From contig SHVP01000017.1 in the NCBI GenBank assembly GCA_009694165.1, forward strand, positions 1 through 36,264: a DNA stretch of 36,264 nt. The letters run 5' to 3'. Source of the stretch: Alphaproteobacteria bacterium (GTDB taxonomy: Bacteria > Pseudomonadota > Alphaproteobacteria > SHVP01). Shown here in pieces: positions 8,624 through 17,733 of the stretch. Both the position numbers and the translations under genes were made by a program. The stretch's first letter is position 1. The number at the start of each line of letters is the position of its first letter. Below the pieces are notes generated by a model, which was not told the origin of the DNA, did not search any database, and was given only the letters and a program-made list of their open reading frames with translations.

Positions 8624-9424
8624 CTAGCGGCTGGCGCTATCGTCCGTCAGGCGGAATGTGACCGGGACGTCGATCTCGTCGGCAACCGGCGTGCCCCGGC
8701 GGCGGGCCGGCTCGAAGCGCCACCGCTGGACCGCCTCGCGCGCGGCGGCATCGAGCAACGACCAACCGCTCGACTCCGTCACCGCCACCGTCATGGCGCT
8801 GCCATCGGCGGTGACGCCGACGCGCAACACGACGCGGCCTTCGATGCTGCGGAGCCGGGCCGCCAGGGGGTAGCTGGGTGGGCGGTTGTCACCGTGGGGC
8901 CCGCCGCGCAACGGCGCGGCCCGCCTGTCCTCCTCGACGAGCGGCAGGGGCGTCAGCGTAGCAACCGCGGCCGCCCCGCGCGGTGCGGCCGGCGGGGCCA
9001 CCGGCGCCTGGTCCTCGCCGCTGGCGGGGACATCGGCCAACCGATGGTCGCTCGGGTCGGCAACCGGTGGGCTTGGGTTCACCCCGGGGTCGCCCGACGC
9101 CGGCAGGGCGATGATCGACGCCGTGGTCGGGCGTGGGGCGGCGGGGCGAGGGCGTCGCGGCGGCACGGAGTCGGGAACGGTTCCCTTTGCCGGCATCGGC
9201 GCTGCCGCGGGCCCACCCGAAAGTGTGGCCGGTGCCGCCGCAGCCGCTGGGATCGTCGGGGCAGCCGCCAAGGAGTCCAGCTGGTCGCGGCTCACGTCGA
9301 TGGTCAGTTCGACCACGACGATGGGGGAAGCAGGAGCTCGCTCGTCAAGCGTGCCAACCACGACGGCGCCAACCGCCAGGGCATGGGCGAGGACCGATCC
9401 CAAGACCGCCGCCGGGCGAATCAT
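8624..9424 (-). CDS. tonB: TonB energy-transducing protein
   Basis: A 266-residue TonB-family protein that transmits proton-motive force from ExbBD to the outer-membrane B12 receptor. It has a short cytoplasmic end, a transmembrane helix at about 6-25, a long Pro/Ala-rich periplasmic linker, and a C-terminal TonB domain (YPLAARLRSIEGRVVLRVGV through WRFEPARRRGTPV). Its ATG overlaps the TGA of the ATPase gene as ATGA, so it is the last gene of the B12 operon and translationally coupled. This suggests a TonB dedicated to B12 uptake. ExbB and ExbD are not encoded in the window. Confidence 0.9.
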   Translation of the reverse strand: MIRPAAVLGSVLAHALAVGAVVVGTLDERAPASPIVVVELTIDVSRDQLDSLAAAPTIPAAAAAPATLSGGPAAAPMPAKGTVPDSVPPRRPRPAAPRPTTASIIALPASGDPGVNPSPPVADPSDHRLADVPASGEDQAPVAPPAAPRGAAAVATLTPLPLVEEDRRAAPLRGGPHGDNRPPSYPLAARLRSIEGRVVLRVGVTADGSAMTVAVTESSGWSLLDAAAREAVQRWRFEPARRRGTPVADEIDVPVTFRLTDDSASR

Positions 9425-10218
9425 GCCGTCCGCTCCTGACCGGTCGGCACGCGCCGGAGCGGGACGAGGTAGTAGGGTTTGTCGACTGGGCTCTGCGTGG
9501 CGACGATGCCATACACGTCGGCCAGAAGGTCGGCGGTCAAGACGACGCGCGCCGGTCCCATGGCGACCATGCGACCGCGATCGAGAACCAACAATCGATC
9601 GCAATAGCGCCCGGCCAGCGAGAGATCGTGCAGCACGATCATGGCGCCGGCACCGGCGCGGCAACGCTCGACCAACAGGTCGAGGACCCGCAACTGGTGG
9701 TGCGGGTCGAGGGCGGCGACCGGTTCGTCGGCGAAAAAGAGGCGGGCCTCGGTCGCCAGCGCCCGGGCGATGAGCACGCGCGCCCGTTCGCCCGAGGACA
9801 AGGCGGTCACCGGGCGGCCGACCAGATGCTCAATTCCCGCCGCCCGGATGGCCCGCGCCACTGCCGCGGTATCGACCGCGGTCGGGCGCGACCACGGCGA
9901 CAGGTGCGGCAGGCGTCCGAGCGCCACGACGCGTTCCACCACGAGCGGCCAGTGGGTGACGTTGGCCGACGGTACATAGGCGATCCGACGCCCACGCTCG
10001 GCCCGGGCCATGGCAGTGAAGGGGCTTCCCTCGAGGTCGATGCGACCGCGGTCAAGGTCGATTAGCCCGGCGAGGGCGCGCAACAAGGTGGTTTTACCCG
10101 CCCCGTTCGGACCGACCACGCCGAGCAGCTCGCCCTGTTTGAGGCTCAGCGTCACCCCGTCGAGCACGACGCGGCCCCCCAGGCTGACCGCGAGATCCGT
10201 TGCCGCCAGCAACGTCAC
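9421..10218 (-). CDS. btuD: Cobalamin ABC transporter ATP-binding protein
   Basis: A 265-residue ATPase of the FecE/BtuD group that powers B12 import at the inner membrane. Walker A GPNGAGKTT at 36-44, signature LSSGE at 140-144, and Walker B LFFADEP at 160-166 are intact. It starts with GTG, overlapping the permease stop as GTGA. Placement behind the cobalamin riboswitch with permease, binding protein and receptor supports a B12 role rather than a siderophore role, which the sequence family alone would not separate. Confidence 0.9.
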   Translation of the reverse strand: MTLLAATDLAVSLGGRVVLDGVTLSLKQGELLGVVGPNGAGKTTLLRALAGLIDLDRGRIDLEGSPFTAMARAERGRRIAYVPSANVTHWPLVVERVVALGRLPHLSPWSRPTAVDTAAVARAIRAAGIEHLVGRPVTALSSGERARVLIARALATEARLFFADEPVAALDPHHQLRVLDLLVERCRAGAGAMIVLHDLSLAGRYCDRLLVLDRGRMVAMGPARVVLTADLLADVYGIVATQSPVDKPYYLVPLRRVPTGQERTA

Positions 10219-11240
10219 GGCACCACCCGACGGGTGGCGATGATCAGGTACAAAAAGAACGGGGCGCCAACTAACGCGGTCACAACACCGATCTGCAGCG
10301 GCTGATCGGTCGGGATCTGCCGGCTGATTACATCGCCGGCCAGCAGCAGGGCCGCTCCCGCCAATGCACTGCTGCGCAAGAGGCGACGCGGCTCATGGCC
10401 GATCAATGGGCGCAACAGATGCGGAACCACCAGACCAACGAACCCAATGCCGCCGGTAACCGACACGATGGCCCCGACGGAAAGCGCGACGCCGACGACG
10501 ATGCGCCAACGCAGCAGCGGCAAGTTGATCCCAAGCGACTGGGCGGCATCCTCGCCCAGCGTCAGCGCGTCCAGCCCGCGGCCCGTTCCCACCAAGAGCA
10601 GCCAACCGCCGAGTAGCAACGGCAGGGCGCCGACGATATGGTCGAAACTGCGATCGGCCAATGAGCCCAGGAGCCAGAAGACGATCTCCAACGCCGCGTA
10701 CTGACTTGGCGCTAGATTGAGGGCAAGCGCCGTGATGGCGGTCGCCATGGTGTTGATGGCGACGCCGGCAAGAACGAGTGTCGTCACGCTGGCGTCGCGG
10801 CCTGCCAGCAGCGCCAGGAAAATGACGCTGAGCAGGGCTCCCAACATGCCGCCCACCGACAGCGCCAGGGCGGACACCTGCGCCAGTCCGAAATAGAGAG
10901 CGATGACCGAGCCCAGCCCGGCCGTCGCCGAGACGCCGAGCACGCCCGGATCGGCGAGCGGATTGCGCAGCAGGCCCTGCAAGGCGGCGCCAGCCAGGCC
11001 GAGCGCGGCGCCCGCTAGCACCGCCAGAATGGCCCGCGGCAAGCGGATTTCCCGCAGGATCAGTGCTTCGATGGAGCTTTCCTCCGAAAACAGCGCGGCC
11101 ACCGAGGCGAGCAGCGATGGGCCGGACGTGCCCTGGCGCAACGAGACGACGAACAGCACCACGACCAGCGCCGCGAGCCCCGCCAGCAAGGCCCCATCAC
11201 GGGCGCGCAGGTCGACGGCCGGCGCGGGCGCGTCCGTCAC
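10215..11240 (-). CDS. btuC: Cobalamin ABC transporter permease (FecCD family)
   Basis: A 341-residue, highly hydrophobic inner-membrane permease of the FecCD/BtuC family with about ten membrane spans. Family signatures include LREIRLPRAILAVLAGAALG, GLLRNPLADPGVLGV and GFVGLVVPHLLRPLIG. The GTG start at 11240 was chosen because it overlaps the binding-protein stop as GTGA; a longer frame reaching 11300 would extend 60 bases into that gene and adds a basic, non-homologous leader. It works with the adjacent BtuF-like and BtuD-like proteins. Confidence 0.9.
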   Translation of the reverse strand: MTDAPAPAVDLRARDGALLAGLAALVVVLFVVSLRQGTSGPSLLASVAALFSEESSIEALILREIRLPRAILAVLAGAALGLAGAALQGLLRNPLADPGVLGVSATAGLGSVIALYFGLAQVSALALSVGGMLGALLSVIFLALLAGRDASVTTLVLAGVAINTMATAITALALNLAPSQYAALEIVFWLLGSLADRSFDHIVGALPLLLGGWLLLVGTGRGLDALTLGEDAAQSLGINLPLLRWRIVVGVALSVGAIVSVTGGIGFVGLVVPHLLRPLIGHEPRRLLRSSALAGAALLLAGDVISRQIPTDQPLQIGVVTALVGAPFFLYLIIATRRVVP

Positions 11241-12085
11241 GACCCGACTCCGGCAAGTTGTTCGACCGCCTCGACCGTGAACGGCCCGGCGCAGGTCCAC
11301 AGCGCCGACGGAAGATTGACGACCGTGCCGTCCCGTCCGAGGCGGCGCAGCGCCGGATGCCGCAACAGGCTCGCCGCCAAGGATGGATGGGCGCGCACCC
11401 CGGCCGGGATGACCAGCACCTCCGGAGCGGCGGCAACGATCCGTTCGAGGTCGAGCCGTCCATAGCCCATCAGCCCGAGATCGGCGGCGACGTTGCGCAG
11501 GCCGGCAAGACGGAACACTTCATCCATCAGGGAGCCCCGGCCGTTGCTGAACAAATTGGGGCCGAGCAGGATGGCGCTGCGCGGTGGCGCGGACGCGCGC
11601 ACCGCCGCCAACCGGCGGTCCATGTCGGCAACGATCGCCCCGGCGCGTTCGTCTTCGCCCAGTGCCTGGCCCAGTTGCGCGAGCTGACTGCGGATCTCGG
11701 CGAACGACTCGGCGATCGGCAATTCGATCACGCGCGTCCCCAACCGCCGCAACAGGGCGACCGTCGCCCGCGTCGTATAGGTTCCGGCGATGACCACATC
11801 GGGCCGGAACGCCAGCACCCCTTCGGCCGCCCCGCGATTGAGGGGAATACCGGCAATGTTGTCGGCGACGTAGGAGAAAGCGGGATCCGTCGACGTCCGG
11901 TAGAGCGACTTGATCACCGACCGGTCGGCAAGCAGCATCACCAACTGGTCGGTGCACAAGTTCATCGACACGACGCGTTGCGGCTTGGTGTCGGCGCCCG
12001 CAGCTACCGCAAGGCCGGCCAATGCGGGGCAGCCGATCGCCACCCCAACAGCCAGCATTGCCAGCAAGCGCCGATGCGGCCCCAT
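11237..12085 (-). CDS. btuF: Periplasmic cobalamin-binding protein
   Basis: A 282-residue periplasmic binding protein of the BtuF/FecB class. A signal peptide covers about residues 1-28 with AGLAVAA near the cleavage region. The mature part begins PQRVVSMNLCTDQLVMLLA, typical of cobalamin/heme-type class III binding proteins, and contains FRPDVVIAG. It starts 2 bases after the end of the receptor gene, inside the riboswitch-controlled operon. Ligand assignment rests on that context. Confidence 0.88.
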   Translation of the reverse strand: MGPHRRLLAMLAVGVAIGCPALAGLAVAAGADTKPQRVVSMNLCTDQLVMLLADRSVIKSLYRTSTDPAFSYVADNIAGIPLNRGAAEGVLAFRPDVVIAGTYTTRATVALLRRLGTRVIELPIAESFAEIRSQLAQLGQALGEDERAGAIVADMDRRLAAVRASAPPRSAILLGPNLFSNGRGSLMDEVFRLAGLRNVAADLGLMGYGRLDLERIVAAAPEVLVIPAGVRAHPSLAASLLRHPALRRLGRDGTVVNLPSALWTCAGPFTVEAVEQLAGVGS

Positions 12086-12087
12086 GG

Positions 12088-14028
12088 CTAGAACGTCGCC
12101 CCCAAGCCAAGGAAGACACCACGGCTATAGCCGTGGAGGCCGTCTGCCGTCTCGTAGGTCCGGTCGAGCAGATTGTCGACGCGTCCGAACACCTTGACGT
12201 CGGGGGTGATTGCCTGCGCGGCCGCTAAGCCGAACAGCGTATGGCTGCCCTTGTAGATTGGCTGGGTCGCGGCGTTCGGATTGCCACTGATGTCGCGACC
12301 TTGCCCGATGAACAGCGTCGTGAGGGAAAGGCTCAGTCGGTCGTTCGCGCGGTAGCGCAGGTCGGCATCGACCTTGTGCCGCGGGCGCCGCAACAGATCG
12401 TCCCCCGTTGCTGCATTCTCGGCGCGGGTGAAGGTGTGGTCGAGACGGAGGTCAACGTCGGTCGTCAGCGACCAGCGGATGAAGGACTCAAAGCCCCAGA
12501 GTTCGGCGTTGCGGACGTTGCGGCTGGCCGAATTGGGAAAGGTGAACACCGTCTCGATGAGATTTTCAACATCATTGTGGAAATAGACCGAGCCGAAGGT
12601 GAACTTGCCTCCCGACAGGTCTTGTTCGAAGCCCGCCTCCCAGCCTTCGCTGCGCTCGGGCAGCAGATTGGCATTGCCGCGGAAGGTGCCGCCGCTGCTG
12701 TTGGCGGTGAAGCCGAACCGCTCGAAGAGGGCGGGCGCGCGAAACCCGGTCCCGTAACTCGCCTTCAGTTTGGACCCCCAGTCGCGCAGCAGGTAGGCCG
12801 GGGCGATGCGATAGGTGAACTCGCGCCCGAACGCCTTGTGATCGTCGACCCGGCCGCCGATAGCGGCGAACAGATCCGGGCTGATCTGGATCTGATCCTG
12901 CAGGTAGAGCGCGTTGTCGCGCACGTCGACGTCCGAGTTTCCCTGGATGATGAAGCCGCTGAAGTTCGACACCTGGCGGTCGGCCAGCTTTTCCTTTTCG
13001 GTCTCGAGGCCCACGGTGACGACATGGTCGCGGAACAGGTAGACGTCGTTCTTGAGGTCGATCTTGGTTCGGCTGGAACCGTCGTTCGATCGCTGCACGG
13101 TGTTGGCGAGGCCGTCGGCGAGATTACGCGTATCGCGGTCGTGGCGGGTGTAGCCGAAGCCTAGGGCCGAAGAGAGCTTGCCGTCGAAGAAACCGCCGCT
13201 CAACTCGGCGCGGCCAAACCATTGCTGGGTCCGGGCACTGGCGTTCGGGTCCTCGATCGGCTGATCGGTGTCGGCCATCGCCCAGATGTGGTAGCCGACG
13301 AGGTTGAGCCGCCGATCTTCACCGAGATCAACCCCGATCCGCCCGCTGCCCGAGGTATTGGCGTAGGCGTCGTCTTCCTCCTTGGCACCGGCTTTCAACG
13401 CCCGGATACGGGCCGGCGTGATCGATTGACCATTGGTGCTGAGGCTAGCGAGCGAGCCGAAATAGGTGATGCGACCATAGCCGCCGCCGGCCTGCGCCGA
13501 TCCGGCAATCGTTCCGAACGATCCGGTCTCCGCCATGGCAGTGGGGCGCATGCCCTTCTTGCCCTGCTTGGTGATGATGTTGACCACCCCGCCGATGGCA
13601 TCCGACCCATAGAGCGTGCCCTGCGGCCCGCGCAGGATCTCGATGCGGTCGATGGCCGCCGTCGTCAGGTGGCCGTAGTCGAAAGCGCCGTTGGGCGTGC
13701 TGGCGTCCGAGACCTCGATTCCGTCGATGAGGACCAGGGTGTGGTTCGAGTTGGTACCGCGGGCGAAAACGGAGGTCTGGCGGCCGATGCCACCCGATTG
13801 AACGACGTGCAGGCCGGGGACGCCGGTCAGGGCGTCGGCGATCGTTCGTTGCTGGCGGGCCTCCATGTCAGTGGCGGTGATGACGGTGATGGAACTGGCG
13901 ATCTGTTCGATCCGCGTGACGAGGCGGGTGGCGGTCACCACCGTGTCGGGCAGAACGATCTGGGCGCTCGCACCGACGCTGAAGCCGACCGCGGCACTGC
14001 TGAGCAAGACAAGACGAAAAGGACTCAT
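12088..14028 (-). CDS. btuB: TonB-dependent cobalamin outer-membrane receptor
   Basis: A 646-residue BtuB-like receptor for B12 across the outer membrane. It has a signal peptide at 1-22 (cleaved near ASAQ), a TonB box DTVVTATR at 28-35, a plug domain with GVPGLHVVQSGG, DGIEVSDAS and ILRGPQGTLYGSDAIGGVVNIIT, then a 22-strand-type barrel ending in GLGATF with a terminal Phe. AAAGGA lies about 10 bases before the ATG. A cobalamin riboswitch sits about 200 bases upstream, so expression should fall when B12 is plentiful. It heads the btuB-btuF-btuC-btuD-tonB operon. Confidence 0.95.
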   Translation of the reverse strand: MSPFRLVLLSSAAVGFSVGASAQIVLPDTVVTATRLVTRIEQIASSITVITATDMEARQQRTIADALTGVPGLHVVQSGGIGRQTSVFARGTNSNHTLVLIDGIEVSDASTPNGAFDYGHLTTAAIDRIEILRGPQGTLYGSDAIGGVVNIITKQGKKGMRPTAMAETGSFGTIAGSAQAGGGYGRITYFGSLASLSTNGQSITPARIRALKAGAKEEDDAYANTSGSGRIGVDLGEDRRLNLVGYHIWAMADTDQPIEDPNASARTQQWFGRAELSGGFFDGKLSSALGFGYTRHDRDTRNLADGLANTVQRSNDGSSRTKIDLKNDVYLFRDHVVTVGLETEKEKLADRQVSNFSGFIIQGNSDVDVRDNALYLQDQIQISPDLFAAIGGRVDDHKAFGREFTYRIAPAYLLRDWGSKLKASYGTGFRAPALFERFGFTANSSGGTFRGNANLLPERSEGWEAGFEQDLSGGKFTFGSVYFHNDVENLIETVFTFPNSASRNVRNAELWGFESFIRWSLTTDVDLRLDHTFTRAENAATGDDLLRRPRHKVDADLRYRANDRLSLSLTTLFIGQGRDISGNPNAATQPIYKGSHTLFGLAAAQAITPDVKVFGRVDNLLDRTYETADGLHGYSRGVFLGLGATF

Positions 14029-14224
14029 GACGACATTTCCTTTGCTGAACGCTGCTGGGAAACGTCGTGCATGTCGCCGGAAGGACGCGCGGTCCGACCA
14101 GGATTTGCAACGGCAAGAGACGAGAGTTCGACACCCCGCGGACTCCTACGGCGACCACACACGACGGTCGTCACCGCTACGGAAAATCCGTACCACCAGC
14201 ACACCCCGACCGACGGATGGGTGA

Positions 14225-14400
14225 CGTGTGACGGCAGGTCTCCTGGCTAGCGGGTCGCCGCCCTCATCCTGTCTTCCCGGTTTTCACCAGTGACGATTGT
14301 GGATGGGGCTCGCCGCCTACAGTTGCGGGGACAGCCACGGACTGGGCTCGAGCGAGCCGCACCGTGTTCCCTTTTGATCCCCTAAGTCGGGGAACCGTCG
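14225..14400 (-). promoter_or_regulatory. Cobalamin riboswitch
   Basis: On the minus strand the conserved core can be followed in order: AAAAGGGAACACGGTGCGG, then CCCCGCAACTGTAGGCGG, then a CACTGG segment and CCGGGAAGACAGG, and finally the B12 box GCCAGGAGACCTGCC at 14233-14247. This is the classical adenosylcobalamin aptamer at about its usual length. It lies in the leader of btuB, about 200 bases before its ATG and after the stop of the cobW-like gene. The leader downstream holds no strong terminator, so control may be by masking the ribosome site. Boundaries are approximate. Confidence 0.95.
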
Positions 14401-14440
14401 CGGCAACTATGACTGAGCGAACGGGTGGGGGCAATAAATC

Positions 14441-15279
14441 TCAGGAACGTTCAGTGTCGCGGCAAGCGGCCAGGGCAAGATCCTGGCTTTGCCAGTCGGC
14501 GGGTGCCTCGGCGCTGGGAAGAAGCATTTCGATCCGGCTGTCGCGCCGATAGGCGGTCGGTTCCACCGTGCTCTGCCCTGAATCGGCCTGGACGAAGCAC
14601 CAACCGCGATCGCAGTGGAGCACCCCTTTGAGTCGTCGCTGCGAGCCTTGCCGAGCCCAGACCTCGACCAGCGATAGAATGTCGCGTTGCCGGAAGACCG
14701 TCGTCGCCGCGAACGTCCAGCCAACCGCCGTGACGCCAAGCTCGGCGCGCGACCAACGCCGCGCCCCGGAGACAACCGAAACTGGCGTCGTGACGGCGGC
14801 TGGATCATCGTCGGAGTGGCGGTGTTCGTCGGGAAACAGCGGTGAACGCGGATCGGTGAGCCCGAGGTCGAGCAGCGCGGCGGGAATGTCGCCAGACGGT
14901 GAATGGACCACCCGCGTCTTCGCCGGAAACAAGCCGCGCGCCCAGTCATCCACGCGTACAAGAGCTCCCGGCGACACCCGGTCGGCCTTGGTGACGACGA
15001 TGACATCGGCGAGGTGCGCCTGGTCGCGGAAAGTCGGCGATTGGGCGATCCTGGCATCGTCGAGGCTCGTCGGGTCGACCAGGCACAGTGTCGCGCGAAG
15101 ATCGAGCACCGATCCCATCGCGCGAAGATGGTCGAACAGACCGCCCGGATGACCAAGACGGCCCAGCGCTGGTCGCGCGGACGGCGCGCCAGCAGACCGC
15201 GAATGGCCGTCGTCTTTCCGGCGCCAAGAAACCCGGTGATGATGTTGGCGGAAACGTCGGCAATCAGGTCAGTGGGCAT
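14441..15279 (-). pseudogene. CobW/COG0523 GTPase with central deletion and frameshift
   Basis: COG0523 proteins are GTP-dependent metal chaperones, some linked to cobalamin synthesis. The N-terminus (ATG 15279, overlapping the upstream stop by 11 bases) reads IITGFLGAGKTT with an intact Walker A, then QRWAVL. At about 15152-15156 it jumps straight into GHPGGLFDHLRAMGSVLDLRATLCLVDP in another frame. That frame continues through VTKADR (guanine specificity, NKxD-like) and the C-terminal domain to the TGA at 14441. The family normally has about 65 residues between these points, including NEFG, the metal-binding GCxCC motif and EPTGL. Both the frame and these motifs are lost, so the product would be nonfunctional unless this is an assembly error. 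Confidence 0.85.
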
Positions 15280-16300
15280 CGCCGCGAGCGGGTTTGCGCC
15301 TGGGCGGATCGAAGGCACGCCGCCACGGGGCGAGCTCCACCGCCGGCCAACCGAGCGCCCCTAATTGACGAAGCGCCACCTTCGCGGTCTGGCGTTCGTC
15401 ACGGCCATGGGCGCCAACGCTGCCGGGCGGGCACTGTCCGGCGATCGCCTGCCTGATTCGGTGCTTCACCGCCGCCAAGGTCGGGTCCGCCCATTGCCGA
15501 TAGAGATCGGCGAATGCATCGAATGCCTCGCGGTCGAACGAACGACGGTTGCCGAGGGTGTCGAAGACGGGATTGGGCGGAAAACAATAGGCGCATGGGA
15601 CCAGACCGCGCGGCAACGGCTGATTGGCCGGATGGCTGCGTCGCGACGCCAGGAGTTTGGGAAGCACGTGCGTGTGCGGCCCCTCGGGCGTCGGCGGGTT
15701 CATCTGGCGGGAACCGATGCGCTGGTAGACTTCGATCCGGCCCAGCCGGGAACGAAACACCCGATGGGGATTGGCGGCCTGAATGGCGGCCATCGCCGGC
15801 GACGGAGCAAAAATAATGTCCTCGCCGCCGTGCCTACGTAGCACTTCGAGGAGCCGAGGGTCCCCGGTCCGGATGCAGGCCTCGACCTGCGGCGCACCGG
15901 TGCCAAGATCGAACAGCACATGGCGGCGATGCTCGGCGCGAACAGCGGCCGTATCGGGCCCGAGTTCGGTCAGGACCCGGCCCGCCGGCATGGCAGCCGC
16001 GGCGCCGGGCAAACAGAGCGCCAGACCGTGCAGCCAGACGTCGGGGCGTGCGCTCGGCATTTCGTAGGCGACGGGAACCGTCTGCAATTCGGCAAGATCG
16101 AGCACCAGCGCCCCCCGCTCGGTGGCGAGCCTGCCGTCGTCAACCGCGTCCACGATGAGCGGCTCGTCTGTATCGCGAGCAAACTCGGCAATCGCTCCGA
16201 AGGCCCCGATGGCCCACAGGAAACGTGGGTCGCGCAGGGATTGGCGCAGCACCTGCTGTAGCGGTGGGTCCTCGCTCAGCGCGGGGTCGGCGTAAACCAT
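15269..16300 (-). CDS. CobW-associated conserved protein (DUF6925-like)
   Basis: A 343-residue soluble protein of unknown function. The motif TPEGPHTHVLPKLLASRR and the N-terminal FLWAIGAFGAIAEF match, from memory, a family (DUF6925) repeatedly found beside CobW-type GTPases; the family number should be checked. GAGG lies about 8 bases before the ATG. The gene overlaps the upstream amidohydrolase by 25 bases and the downstream cobW-like gene by 11 bases, implying translational coupling. The His-containing HTH motif and a CAYC pair could bind metal, consistent with a metal-chaperone partner, but this is inference. Confidence 0.7.
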   Translation of the reverse strand: MVYADPALSEDPPLQQVLRQSLRDPRFLWAIGAFGAIAEFARDTDEPLIVDAVDDGRLATERGALVLDLAELQTVPVAYEMPSARPDVWLHGLALCLPGAAAAMPAGRVLTELGPDTAAVRAEHRRHVLFDLGTGAPQVEACIRTGDPRLLEVLRRHGGEDIIFAPSPAMAAIQAANPHRVFRSRLGRIEVYQRIGSRQMNPPTPEGPHTHVLPKLLASRRSHPANQPLPRGLVPCAYCFPPNPVFDTLGNRRSFDREAFDAFADLYRQWADPTLAAVKHRIRQAIAGQCPPGSVGAHGRDERQTAKVALRQLGALGWPAVELAPWRRAFDPPRRKPARGDAH

Positions 16301-17709
16301 TTTTCCGCCTCGAGCCTAGTCCATACCTTGGTCACGACCGCCGCGCCGCGGGCGAACACTTCCGCTTCGTCGGCGACGGTCAGGCGGCCGTCGAAAACCT
16401 GAAAGCGGCCGTCGGTGGCGACGTTCTTCACGGCGGTCCCGTTACAGTAGAGCAGATTGTTGAGCGGCTCGGGCGGCGCCGCGCCCGCGCCAAAGAGAAA
16501 GCCGGAGACATCCACCGTCGAAAAATCGGCCTTGGCCCCCGCCGCCAGGCGACCGAGGTCGTCGCGGCCCAGGCCCTTGGCCGCGACCAGAGTGGCGCCC
16601 TCGACTGCGGTCCAGATAGTCGGACTCTTCACCGGCACCGGGGACCGGTCGGCGATCAATTTGGCCCTCGCCTTGCCGCCGATGACGGCAAGCTTGAGAT
16701 TCTCGATAAAGTCGTTCGAGTGCGTATCGATTGCGACGGTCGTGGGAATCCCAGCGCCAAGCGCCTCGGGATAGGGCTGCGACGCGCCACCGGCGCCACC
16801 GGCCGAAGGGCAATGGGCGTAGACGGCGCCGTGCCGGATCAGGATCTCCGGGTCCGTTCGCCAGTCGAGCGCCATCATGTGGGCCCCGAACAGTGGCCCA
16901 TCCATGGCACCCAATTTCTCCAGCCATTGCGCCGGCGAGCGGCCGCCCCACAGGCGACGAACCGCCGCCGTTTCAGTCGCCCGCTGGGACAAGTGAATGT
17001 GGATACCGGTGCCCAATTCGCGCGCCGCCTTGACGATGGCTCCCATCGTCTCCTCGGTGTGGGTATCGGTGGCGTGCGGCGACATCATCGGGCGGATGCG
17101 CCCGTTCTCCGCATTGCGATAGCGGCGCGCAAACTCGAGATTGGCGGCGACCTCCGCCAACGTGCCGGGCACCGATTCAAACAGCGCCTTGTCCTCGCGC
17201 CGGAACCAAATCGCGTCAAGCCGCAGCGTGCTCGGGATCATGCCGCCGGGGTACCCGCGGCAGCCCCACTTTGACGCGATGCGCACGTAGGACTCGGCTT
17301 GGCGTAGGCTCAAGCTCATTTCAATCTGTGTGGTACAGCCCGACTTGAGAATCTCGGCCAGATTGAAAGCCGTCAGATCGTCGAGATCGTCGTCGCTCAA
17401 CTGATCGACGATCTCGATCGGTCGACCATAGCCCCGGCCGCCCTCGATGATCCCGCGCGTCGGCGTCCCCGTCGCGACGTGGGTATGCCCGTTGATGAAA
17501 CCGGGCAAGACGAGATGATGGGGGACGGACAGACGCGGCAGGTCGCCCTCGAACCGGCCTGGGCGAACCTCGGCGATGCGGTCACCCTCAATCAACATCG
17601 AGCCATCGCGGAGGAGGCGGTGGCTTCCTCCCTCATAGGCCAGGATCCAACCCCCCTCGACAACGTAGGTTCCGGCGGGCGGCCGTTGCCTCGGCATTGC
17701 TTGCGCCAT
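16276..17709 (-). CDS. Amidohydrolase (cytosine deaminase / chlorohydrolase-like, COG0402)
   Basis: A 477-residue metal-dependent hydrolase of the ATZ/TRZ-SsnA group, which deaminates or dechlorinates N-heterocycles or related amidines. It shows the N-terminal beta domain, the metal pair in NGHTHV (His75, His77), HIHLSQ, GAHMMALDW and AIDTHSND, the last standing where the catalytic Asp is expected. GAGAGG lies 7 bases before the ATG. It starts 24 bases after the FAD oxidoreductase stop and overlaps the next gene, so these form one operon. The physiological substrate cannot be named. Confidence 0.88.
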   Translation of the reverse strand: MAQAMPRQRPPAGTYVVEGGWILAYEGGSHRLLRDGSMLIEGDRIAEVRPGRFEGDLPRLSVPHHLVLPGFINGHTHVATGTPTRGIIEGGRGYGRPIEIVDQLSDDDLDDLTAFNLAEILKSGCTTQIEMSLSLRQAESYVRIASKWGCRGYPGGMIPSTLRLDAIWFRREDKALFESVPGTLAEVAANLEFARRYRNAENGRIRPMMSPHATDTHTEETMGAIVKAARELGTGIHIHLSQRATETAAVRRLWGGRSPAQWLEKLGAMDGPLFGAHMMALDWRTDPEILIRHGAVYAHCPSAGGAGGASQPYPEALGAGIPTTVAIDTHSNDFIENLKLAVIGGKARAKLIADRSPVPVKSPTIWTAVEGATLVAAKGLGRDDLGRLAAGAKADFSTVDVSGFLFGAGAAPPEPLNNLLYCNGTAVKNVATDGRFQVFDGRLTVADEAEVFARGAAVVTKVWTRLEAEKWFTPTPR

Positions 17710-17733
17710 GGCTTGCCTCTCAGATGGTTTGCG

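Noticed and set aside
8886..9773. Plus-strand frame opposite tonB
   Set aside because: Low-complexity Gly/Ala/Arg shadow of the Pro-rich TonB linker.
12241..13164. Plus-strand frame opposite btuB
   Set aside because: No homology; btuB is unambiguous.
9421..14028. Iron-siderophore uptake system
   Set aside because: The transporter families also serve siderophores, but the cobalamin riboswitch in the leader decides for B12.
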